From Avena insularis (Eukaryota; Streptophyta; Magnoliopsida; Poales; Poaceae), in NCBI GenBank assembly GCA_023614405.1, contig CM042691.1, forward strand, positions 176,920,927-176,984,926: a DNA stretch of 64,000 nucleotides. The letters run 5' to 3'. Of this stretch, positions 35,707 to 44,339 are shown piece after piece. The notes under the pieces were generated by a model, which was not told where the DNA came from, made no database searches, and was given only the letters and a program-made list of their open reading frames with translations. The translations under genes were made by a program, and so were the position numbers. The first letter of the stretch is position 1. Every line of letters begins with the position of its first letter.

Positions 35707-36205
35707 CACTACTAGAGAAAAGGCTATAGGAGACATGCTTATGCGAGGCACATTTAGACATATGCGCCTCCTATAAAAATAGGCGAGGCGCACTTTGCGA
35801 TATGCGCCTCTAGTATAAAAATAGGCGAGGCGCATATGATAAGAATGCGCCTCCTATAATCCCTGTACGGACAGAATCTAGCAGCCCCATATTATGCGAG
35901 GCGCATTCTAGTCATATGCGCCTCCTATATATCAGATAGGCGGCGCATATGGACAGAATCGCCTCGCATAATCTGTGTGGGCCAGCGTGTTGGTAGGTGC
36001 ACGAATATCGAGGCGCATATGGCTATATCGCCTCCTATATTTGATAATATCAGGCACATATGGTCATGCGCCTCAAGTAACTCCTGCGGCCCGGGTGGTG
36101 GTAGGTGGCGCGCCTCTGAGGCGCATATTGCTATATGCGCCTCCTATAGTTTGAATTATAGGAGGCGCATATTGTGCAATATGCGCCTCGCATAACCTGG
36201 CACCA
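35707..36205 (+). repeat. Left TIR and subterminal repeats of the CACTA
   Basis: From CACTACTAGAGAAAAGGC to about 36200 there are roughly a dozen copies of the 11-12-base word GAGGCGCATAT or its inverse, often as facing pairs with TATA or CTATAT between. Confidence 0.9.
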
Positions 36206-36318
36206 CTTTTTTGTTCAACCGTCCTCATAAAACCAAGAGAATAGCCACGCGAATAGCCTAGCTTCCGTCCCCAACCCCCACTGCCGCTTTGCCCCCGAAC
36301 TCGGCCGCCGCCTGCGCC

Positions 36319-36845
36319 ATGAGGCCGCTCGACGAGAAGGAGACCACGATGGTCTTCGAGAAGCTCTTCAAGTTCACCGGCCCCAACCTGAAGCACCTCC
36401 TAGAGCGGAGGGCCCCGACCGAGCCCGGCCGCTCGCCTCGCCTCCACAAGAACCGCGTCTTCTACGCCTCCGAGTCGCTCGTCCGCGCGCCACCGCCGTC
36501 TCCGCGCGCGCCTCGCCGGTTCGGCACCCCATCGGCAAGTTCACCCGGCGGCGCTTCCACCTCACCGTCCCACGCCGACCTCCTCACGCCCACGGCGCCG
36601 CTTGTATCTGGCTCAATCCGACACCGCGCTCCTTCCTATTCGGCTTCGGTGCCCAAGTCCGCCCTCGCGCGCATCACCGAGAACACCAAGTCCGGCGATG
36701 GCGTCGTCATGTCGATGGCGGACGTGCCGCTGGTTCGGGTCGCCAGGGCCTTCGGGACTGCAGGAAGGCCGACACCAACGCCGTGGTGGTCTTGCACCAG
36801 TCTGACACCGGCGAGTACCTCCGCAAGGAGGAGGAGCTCATGTGA
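36319..36845 (+). pseudogene. NIP7: Captured NIP7 (60S ribosome biogenesis factor) gene copy
   Basis: The ATG at 36319 starts MRPLDEKETTMVFEKLFKFT, then GPNLKHLLER, RLHKNRVFYASESLVR, in frame. Later NIP7 blocks appear across frames: GTPIGKF near 36521, SVPKSALARITENTKSGDGV at 36646-36705, MSMADVPLV, then DCRKADTNAVVVLHQSDTGE and YLRKEEELM with TGA at 36843. These are the N-terminal and PUA-domain segments of eukaryotic NIP7, a nucleolar pre-60S factor. The length (527 bases) fits the ~180-residue protein without introns, so it is a near-complete copy. At least three frame changes after residue ~45 prevent a normal protein. It lies inside the CACTA, so it is a transduplicated copy. Confidence 0.85.
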
Positions 36846-37547
36846 GGTGAGGGTCGAGGCTTGGCTGTTACTATGTTTACTGGTTGGATCATATGAATGA
36901 ATTTAGGGACCCAATGTGCTGCTACTTGTATGAGGCTTCTTGCATATGTCATTTCGATGTACTGAATGGTCAAATGATTATATTATGAGATGAGATGGTT
37001 TCCAATTTGTTCTGTGCCAATGCTAATTGATCTTTTTCTCACTTGTTGAATACATTAAATGGGGGATGTTTGGATCATATTACTATCTGTTATTATGTGA
37101 AATTGAACCAAGCAGTAGTCTGAGATTGAGTTGTTCCATTGCGTTCTTCATCATTAGGCAGTGCCTGGGTATGTCCTTCAGAGCCTTGCAACTGATTTCT
37201 ACAAATTATGTGGTAGACTGAACAAATATGCCTTGTCATTTACGCTAATAGAAAAGCACATAAATGACCACTCTGAACTTCAAATTGGGAGTCTTGGTAG
37301 TGTTGGCTTATGCTTGTTGTGGTGATGAGTTGACTTACCTCAACTATCAAATCAAGGACAATGCCTGTTTCTCATCTCTGCTGTTGGTGTAATAGTGTAC
37401 ACTGACAAGTTTGCCTAGCAAAACCTCTAGAATATGTTTCGTCAACCGTTGAACTTGATTGTGAGAGACACTAGCTAGTTATTTGTGTTACGAACTATTT
37501 TAAGTGCTTGTTGCTTTTCATTTGTCATTGCTTTCCTACTTTCTTGT

Positions 37548-37801
37548 GGTTTGCTTTCTTTGTCTTTCTTCGAAATGCCGATGATTAGAACGTGTTGTGG
37601 TGTCACGTGTATGACTATGCCGTTGTTCGATCTTGTGTGCCAAGTAGACTAGTAATTTGGGCATATACTCTACTTGCCGCACAAGATCGAACAACGAGCA
37701 TTGTTATTTCCGTGCCCAATCTAAGTATGAGACACTAATCCAAGTCATTCTTGGTTTGCTTTTTTTTGGTCTTTCTTCGAAATACCGATGATTAGAACGT
37801 G
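37548..37801 (+). repeat. Direct repeat pair flanking the hairpin
   Basis: 37548-37594 and 37753-37801 share GGTTTGCTTTCTTT..., CTTTCTTCGAAATGCCGATG and ATTAGAACGTG with two substitutions and a T-run difference. Confidence 0.8.
37621..37696 (+). other. Long hairpin inside the CACTA
   Basis: Arms 37621-37648 and 37669-37696 pair at 26 of 28 positions (mismatches at two central sites) around a 20-base loop. The first 17 bases (CGTTGTTCGATCTTGTG) are perfect. A further 4 pairs (ATGC) are possible past a one-base bulge. It is flanked by two direct repeats (37548-37594, 37753-37801). Confidence 0.75.
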
Positions 37802-37913
37802 ATTTCTTACATTTTGTTGCACCCATATATATATATGCATGATTCTATCTTGTGAACTGCTAGCTATTGCTTTCCACTGACATAAGTAATATCATCTTTA
37901 TTATGTGTAGGAG

Positions 37914-38144
37914 ATGCTGAGGTGTTATGTCGTGTACGTCGGTCGGGTTCCAGGTGTGTACGAGGAGTGGAAAGACTGCCAGAAGCAAGTGAACAACTTC
38001 TCGGGCAATAGCTACCAAGGCTATGAGAGTAGAGAGGTGGCGGAAGAGAAGTGGAGGAGGCATGGAAAGAAGAAGTGGAGGAACTTCATCGTGATCACCA
38101 CCTTGTTGCTCTTCATGGTAGGTTATGTGTTCTACTTCATCTAG
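37914..38144 (+). CDS. RNase H1 N-terminal-domain protein with C-terminal membrane segment (CACTA-borne)
   Basis: 76 codons open. The exon begins at about 37911 after a good acceptor (TTATTATGTGTAG), so an upstream exon may exist; the ATG at 37914 is the first in frame. CYVVYVGRVPGVYEEWKDC, VNNFSGNSYQGYESREVAEE is the RNase H1 N-terminal (Cauli_VI / hybrid-binding) fold, with the conserved G-x-x-P-G-V-Y, W-x-x-C and FSG-x-x-Y-x-x-Y positions. A Lys/Arg-rich stretch (RRHGKKKWRN) then leads to one membrane helix (FIVITTLLLFMVGYVFYFI). The RNase H catalytic domain is absent. The frame is intact although its neighbour NIP7 is not. Possible role: binding RNA-DNA hybrid or dsRNA at a membrane; this is inference. 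Confidence 0.6.
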   Translation: MLRCYVVYVGRVPGVYEEWKDCQKQVNNFSGNSYQGYESREVAEEKWRRHGKKKWRNFIVITTLLLFMVGYVFYFI

Positions 38145-38439
38145 GTAGAGCTACGTCGTTGGAGTTGTAATGTGATTGTGAACTTGTACTCGAAGGTGTA
38201 ATGTGATTGTGAACTTGTACTCGGAGGTGTGAACTTGTGGCACAAACACTTGATGTATGAACTTGTATGTCATGATTGATGTGTAATGTATTGTATTCAT
38301 GTTGGTTCTATTATGCTTTGGCAAATTGCAAGTTTCTAAAAAATTCTGTGCTCTTTATACTGTATTCTGGACTATATTGTATATTTGAATATCTGTATAT
38401 TATTATTTATAGTGGTCTGTAAAACTTGAATTTCGAAAA

Positions 38440-38705
38440 TATTACCGGAGGCGCATATAGGATACTATAGGAGGCATATACTATAAATATACGGCGCATT
38501 GTAAAACATATGCGGCGCATATGGTATCGCGCCTCTATAATTCACATATCTGAGGCATATCGATATGCGCCCGCATATGTGAAGTATAGAGGCGCATATC
38601 ATATGCCTCCTCAAAAATACCCGAGGCTTGAAGCTAGAGGCGCATATGATATGCGCCTCGGATAGGCTTTTAGGTGCGCCTCGCATAGGCTTTTCTCTAG
38701 TAGTG
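38440..38705 (+). repeat. Right subterminal repeats and TIR of the CACTA
   Basis: About ten degenerate GGCGCATAT / ATATGCGCC words, then the end CTTTTCTCTAGTAGTG. Confidence 0.9.
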
Positions 38706-39359
38706 ATGGTAGTGCTACATGCAAGATTTGGAGGGATTTTGGCGCTCTTGTGTGCTCGATTCCAGCGGAACCTAAATCATGGGCCCCACAGATCTACCCC
38801 TTTGACCTACCACAACGACGGTTGACCAATGGAAGTCGTTTATCGCATCTTCTTGTTAGTCTTGGTCATCACAACATGGGAGAGCAAGGTTGAGCCCTAA
38901 TTCCATAGGTTTTCTCTCTGGTTCACAAATAGTGGGAACCTTTTCATATCATGCATGCATATGTGAATAAGCTCAACTAGGGGTTGAATTCTTCCTATAT
39001 CTCAACATCCCACCATAGTTTTATACTATGGTAGTTCCACATGCAAGATTTGGAGGGATTCTAGTGCTCCTATGCTCGGTTCCATCGAAACCCTAAATCA
39101 TGGGACCCGCAGATCTACCCCTTTGACATTCCATAATGATGGTTTGCCAATGGAAGATTTTTGTCCCTTCTTCTTGTTAGTTTAGGTCATAGAAACATGG
39201 GAGATCAAGGGTAAGCCCTAATTCCATAGGTTTCCCATAGATCTACCCCTTTGACCTGCCAAAATAAAGGTTGTCACATGCAAGATTTGGAGGGATTTTG
39301 GCACTCCTGTGCTCGGTTTCCAGCGAAACCCTATAACATGGGCCCTGCAGATCTACCCC
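38706..39359. repeat. Tandem array of ~350-bp units, right block
   Basis: Continues the unit broken at 35706. Anchors occur at about 38764, 39088 and 39321 (spacing across the CACTA 351, then 324, then 233). The last unit has an internal deletion: it skips the GGTTCACC to CATACTATGG part. The array ends abruptly at the CACTACAAG start at 39360. Confidence 0.85.
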
Positions 39360-39560
39360 CACTACAAGAAAAATTGGCTTCTACAAAGGACGATTTTCGT
39401 TGTTGAGGGCCCATTTTTCGTGGTTAAAAAGTCTTTTAAGACCAATGGCCTTCATGGTAAAAGCCTTGTGATACCTTCGATCCAGATTTACGGATGCAAT
39501 ATAGTAGATTTTTCCCTAGTAGACCTAGGTTTAATCAAACCTTGGGAAATATTCCTAAAT
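39360..39560 (+). mobile_element. Left end of a second, truncated CACTA element
   Basis: CACTACAAGAAAAATTGGCT is a typical CACTA terminus and starts exactly where the tandem array stops. The matching right end (…TTTTTCTTGTAGTG) is not found, so the element is truncated. The inner limit is unknown. Confidence 0.6.
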
Positions 39561-40458
39561 GGAAATTAATTGAGACACGTCTACAAGACTTGTTTGTTCA
39601 TTTTACCTTCATTTACCGGACCTTTCTAGTTTATTTTAGAACTTTGTTTATTGCGATAGATGGATATACGCAAGGGTTGAAGATTCACCTGCAGCAGCAC
39701 ATATGGGATAAAGATAGTAATACGCATATTCATGTGTAATGATTTAATAAAGATAAAATTTGTGGGAAACACATCCCGATATACTAGAGCCCCTGCGAGT
39801 CACAGGCATAGAAATAGTATTTTGATCCAACCACTTTACCACGAAATACCAGGGTACACCAACTATTAAGTGAAAACATAGATCAAAGACTTAAGATATG
39901 ATGATGTTGTTCCCAAATGGATCGCTAAATGGAGACCAAATTCCCCTTTCTGTCACTGGGTTTCCTACAAGATCTCCACTCACCAAGCATCTCACCTCAA
40001 GCCTTTATTAATCTTTAGGATCTTGGGTACCTACAAGTACATAGATTGAGACAAGAGACAAAGAAACAAAGATACAAATATATATTCAAGCCATACACAA
40101 TAGTCCCATGAATTAGATGCACATAGTTGATGCGAGGTTTTACCCCAACCTGTAGTCTGTGAGGAGTACGCACTCATAACAATAAGATCAAGGATAGAAA
40201 CATTGCAAAAAATATTTAAATCAAATATTCTTATAATGGTCGCCAAATCACAAGGAGATCTCAAGTACAAGCTAATGGTTATGGATATAACTATGGAGAG
40301 GATGAACTATGGTGGTGGATCTCCTTCAGTGGTGTTGTGATGCAATATGAGAATGGCGGCCCTCTATGCGGCGGCTGGGACCTTGAAATATATAGGCGCC
40401 TTCACAAAACTTATAGGGTTTAACTTGATGAAGCCGCTGCCACATGGTACGGGCGGAG
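39561..40458. other. Unassigned, probably decayed transposon DNA
   Basis: AT-rich, no open frame of note. The style (ordered short words, no coding) resembles an old LTR, but no ends are found. Confidence 0.3.
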
Positions 40459-40565
40459 TGTAGCACCCCAGGAAATCCGTAATTTTAAATTACTTGTTTC
40501 TTTTATTTTATTGCATCATCATGACATCATATACATCATCACGAACATCATACCACCATGCATGG
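40459..40565 (+). repeat. Truncated LTR start (B-like)
   Basis: TGTAGCACCCCAGGAAATCC is close to the start of LTR B at 5894. It is cut after 107 bases by insertion of element E. Confidence 0.55.
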
Positions 40566-41077
40566 TGTTGGGGATATGCTAAATGGGTATCACCATTGCA
40601 TGTCTCTAATCCGGCTAACCCGGGTGGCCCATAGTTGATAGCGAGGCCCATGGCCTCAGTTAGAGGGATCCAGAAGGGAGGCCCATGCCGGATAAAGGAA
40701 GGCTATGGTGCAGACGTAATCCAATCTGGAGCCTTGGAGTGCACGACACGAAGACTAGTTAGTATCAGTGTAGGACTCTATAACCTGTCCGGCTAGTACT
40801 TTTCCCTATAACCCTAGGTTTTTGCACCTTTATAAGCCGGACCTCTGGGAGCCTTTAGGGAACAACTCATATCACCTCGCACAACAAATCGATCCCTATA
40901 ACACGGCGTATTACCATTATACTAATTTATAGCAGGAGTAGGATTCTGCCACCGTCTCGAGATCTGAACCGGGTAAGCTCTGTTACCTGGTACCGCCAAC
41001 TCTCCACCTTCCCCCACATCTCTAAACATGCTCTGTGAGGACCCCTCCATGGTGTACTCATCAGCAATACCATGACA
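40566..41077 (+). repeat. 5' LTR of element E
   Basis: 512 bases, TGTTGGGGATATGC...CCATGACA, homologous to the 5' LTR of C along its length. A TTTATAAGCCGGACC box lies near 40828. Confidence 0.88.
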
Positions 41078-41079
41078 GT

Positions 41080-41090
41080 TGGCGCCCACC
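41080..41090 (+). other. Primer-binding site of element E
   Basis: TGGCGCCCACC, two bases after the LTR end, followed by ATTGGGCAAGAGGTGCTTCG, the start of gag in the C family (M-G-Q-E-A there). Confidence 0.8.
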
Positions 41091-41124
41091 ATTGGGCAAG
41101 AGGTGCTTCGAGCTCTACATCGGG

Positions 41125-41622
41125 TGTCATGGGAATGGCCACGACAGTCACTACCAAGGGTAGCGATTGAGTCGAATTAGGGAAAGAGAAAGTCGCCATC
41201 CGCGGATCGAGATTCAGGAAAGACACATGGTTTACCTAGGTTCAGCCCCCGTAGGGTAAAAACCTACTTACTGCTTGATTGTATTAATGGATATTGAGAT
41301 TACAAGGTGGGCGAACTCGACATATGGAAAGCGAGTCGCAAGGATGTGGTAGCTAATATCTCATGTGTACAATGGTATCCCTAGGGAGTTTTATATAGGG
41401 GTACCTCGCTAGGGTTTTACAAAATCTTAACCGAATCAGTAAGGGTTTCAGGAGTTTGACCCAATCTGACTAGGCCTAGCTACAGTCTTGGGCCTTCACG
41501 TCTAGTCGTCGGTCTTCATTGAAGCCCTTATTCCAGCCGTGGTCATTGCAGGCCCAGTCGACATTGTCCTGGTCCAGTCATTTCCTGTCTTCGTGGATAC
41601 CTCGATTGGCATATCCCCATCT
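41125..41622 (-). repeat. 3' LTR of Tat-type element D1
   Basis: 498 bases, homologous to the D2 LTR (61868-62359): TGTCATGGGAATG...GGCATATCCCCATC, GGGTTTACCTAGGTTC-like and CTCGCTAGGGTTT blocks. It is minus orientation because a polypurine tract adjoins its right side. The left 5 bases are TCGGG (41120-41124). Confidence 0.8.
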
Positions 41623-41941
41623 GTAGTCTCTGAGTGCGTCAGGGCTTCAATGTAGGAGTTAACTTGGCAGTCAAAGTAGGCAAGTACGATGGACGCCCAG
41701 TCGAATCAGTGACGAACTCCTGTAATGAAGGTATAAGCCTTTGATCTTCAGTCACAGCTTTGGCGAATCTTTTTTCTTCAAGTCGGCCCGCTCAATCGAT
41801 AGGAGCGAGCGAATGATGTAAGCGAGTGGCCAATTTGGCAGAAGTTGGACCGTGAGCATGGTCAAAATAGCCGTTAGTTAATTTCTAACGGTAACTTCGG
41901 CGGTTTTACCGCAAGGCAATGGCTAATACCGTGATTACTGG
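41623..41941 (-). other. Polypurine tract and 3' internal part of D1
   Basis: GTAGTCTCTGAG at 41623 is the plus-strand view of the tract (GTAGTCCCCGAGG in D2). The rest matches 62375-62735, most strongly AGTTGGACCGT, ATGGTCAAA, TAGCCGTT and AACGGTAACTTCGG. This is the region upstream of the antisense ORF; the ORF itself is missing here. Confidence 0.7.
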
Positions 41942-42200
41942 CACTATAAGAAATGTTTCCTTCCTCTATGACTGGGCACGTCGGTCGTCATAGAAGGCGC
42001 GTCTTTTGCGACGAATATCTCGACTCGACCGTGGCCGGTGTAAAAATTTTATTTCCAGTTTCGCGCTCCTCTACTACGACGAAACCGCTAAAAACATGGA
42101 GGAAGCTCGACGGGCACGTGGCAGAAGTAAGATTTCCGCTTCCTCTTGAATAGCATTGACGCGTGTCAAATCGCACCGCGAACACTGTACCATCGTCCCC
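41942..42200 (+). mobile_element. Possible left end of a third CACTA element
   Basis: CACTATAAGAAATG looks like a CACTA terminus (one change from CACTACAAGAAATG). The CGTCGGTCGTCATAGAAGG and TTTTGCGACGAA words inside are of the kind seen in CACTA subterminal DNA. No right end is found. CTATAAG could instead be the TATA box of D1's lost ORF (CTATATAA at the same place in D2). Confidence 0.35.
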
Positions 42201-42477
42201 GGATCTGATGATATCTACTATCTGTAGTCATGTTTCCGACAGAGGCTTAGAGGTGTCCCTGCCTGTTTTGCGGTAGCAGAAACTGTGCACCCTGATCGAG
42301 TGAGCTTCAGAGAGGTGGGCGAGGAGCACTACCGGCGAGGCGGCAAACACGCAGTCATCCTCCATGTAGTTGCACCCTGATGGAATGGCTATTTGAAAGA
42401 GGGTTTTTTTGCGTGTTCCTTTATTGGTCTTCTACTGCACGGCGCAGCTGCATCAAGGAGACTTTAATTAGCTAGTC

Positions 42478-43618
42478 TAGCACGCCGATATCTATCTATA
42501 AAGTGATCCTAAATACTAGTATTGGGTTGCATATGGCTTGCAACTCAGAAAATGCTGCACAGACACAACATGCTGATACGTTGAACTCCACGTCGACAGG
42601 CACGCACTGGACACTTCCCGACGGGTGCATTTTGTGATTTGTTACGTGACTACAATCCTAGTATATAGATATTTTATGATGTAACATAATTTTTACATGA
42701 CTAAACTACGAGTATATATGCTCGCGTTGGCACCCAACTCTACGTACCCGTCATCGTGCATTTCGAACAACTTCCTCGCGCAGGATGGAACCGTGCCGTG
42801 GAAGTAGAAGATCCTTGTCGGTGTCTAACCGTCCTGCGTTACCTACTCGCCGTGGCATCGTTTGTGCCCACCGGAATCCATCTGAGGCACCACGACGTGT
42901 CCAACCGTGCCTGGATCCATTGACATCGGCGCTCGAGGATAACGCGACATCGAAGCTTGTCGTACCTGCTGTGCCCGATAAGCACGTTGCACCGACAAAG
43001 ACAGAGGAGAGCCAAGCAGCAGCCAAGACGGAGGAGCGCTGGAGGAAGGCTTATGAGACCACCATGAAATAGGCCAGGAGGAATAGAGGAGCCATCGATG
43101 AGTACGACTTCGACTTGGGAAACAAGGAGGCGTTCATGGAGTAGTTGGAAGCAGAAGTGGAGGAGAGTGACATCGACCCGTGGGACTATGAGGAGGAGGA
43201 GGACTCCGACGAGGAGAGGGCGCATATCTACAAGGAGGAAGTTGCTGACGAGTCATCGGAGGACACCGATGGCTGTGATGGCGATGACGACGACGAGTAT
43301 AGTAATATTCTGTTGTAAGTATTGTTATATAACTGCCACGTCTTGTATTATAATTGTTGTAACTACCATGTCTTGCTATAATATTTCGTTGAAATATTAT
43401 CGCGACAAACACGGAGCCCGCCTAGAGCGCACACTCGGCATCAGTTGACAACGAAGGGAGCATGTAGTGGTCATGCTCACTGCCAAAACCATGTATCCGT
43501 CCACAGATAGAGGGGTGGGGCAGAGATAAAGGGGGCTATCCTGGCACGCCAATATGTTCTATAGTGTACTCCTCAATACTAGTATTGGTTTGCACGTGCC
43601 TTGTAACTCAGATAATGC
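42478..43618 (+). repeat. Direct repeat pair of ~85 bases, 1.05 kb apart
   Basis: 42485-42560 and 43538-43618 share GGCACGCC/AGCACGCC, CTATA, AATACTAGTATTGG, TTGCA, TTGTAACTCAGA and AATGCT (about 75-80% by eye). They flank the acidic gene fragment. Confidence 0.6.
42785..43318 (+). pseudogene. Acidic-protein gene fragment, unrecognised
   Basis: The plus frame reads from MEPCRGSRRSLSVS through a Lys/Glu/Ala helix (KTEESQAAAKTEERWRKAYE), a TAG after TTMK, RNRGAIDEYDFDLGNKEAFM, a second TAG (E*L, probably former TGG), EAEVEESDIDPWDYEEEEDS and an Asp-rich tail ending SNILL and TAA. Composition and frame are coherent for 175 codons, so it derives from a real gene. The family is not recognised. 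Two stops make it a pseudogene. Confidence 0.5.
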
Positions 43619-44339
43619 TACTACTATACTGGTACTAGTAGAATGACATATCATCGCAATATAAAATTATACAGTAAGATGTAAAGCACAGAAAATAATT
43701 ATAATTTCAAGCCACATCCATAAATATCGGGTGTATATTTTGTCCTTGTGCGCAACGTTCATCGTGCTTCTATCAATAGAATCTCCTAGATGCTAGAATG
43801 GGAAAAAATATTCGATGGTTAGAAATGTTGAGATTTGCTAGTATTGATATAACCGTTAATGTTAAAAATTATTCGTACACTATATAATATTGTAGTAAGA
43901 TAAGATAAGTTAAATCTCTAATAAAATATGGTCTCGTCACATCAGATTAACCAAACAGTAGTGCATGATCCTAGAATCATTGAAGGCAAGGTTGTTTATA
44001 TAGAGTATGACCCTTATTACACAAGCATTGAGGTGATTGTTTCTTAAAGTGTATATGTCATGTGGTTCGTAATATCCTGTTGATGCTAAAATTTCTATAA
44101 TTTCCAAAAAAATATAGTCAAGTCGATACCAGTAACCAACTAATTACGATAAGACATAGTACCGATACAAGGACATGTTTCAAAGGAGAGAGACCAAGAA
44201 GTTGAAACCTATGACTTACAACCAAATAAAATAAACAGTTCAACATGGTCAAGAACTATTTCTCTAATTGTATTACCAAGTATTACATACAGATTACATC
44301 ACTATATACTATCGCAACAGGTCTTGTTTCTTAGTTAAA
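43619..44339. other. Unassigned AT-rich sequence
   Basis: No open frame or repeat recognised. Confidence 0.3.

Larger units (their letters stand above)
35707..38705 (+). mobile_element. Non-autonomous CACTA transposon carrying gene fragments
   Basis: 2999 bases with inverted ends CACTACTAGAGAAAAG and CTTTTCTCTAGTAGTG and a perfect 3-base target duplication ATG (35704-35706, 38706-38708). Removing it restores the ~350-bp repeat unit. Both subterminal zones are packed with GAGGCGCATAT / ATATGCGCCTC words, the binding sites expected for a CACTA transposase. Inside are a NIP7 copy, an RNase H1 N-terminal-domain exon and a hairpin. No transposase (TNPD/TNPA) is visible, so it must move in trans. 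Confidence 0.95.
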
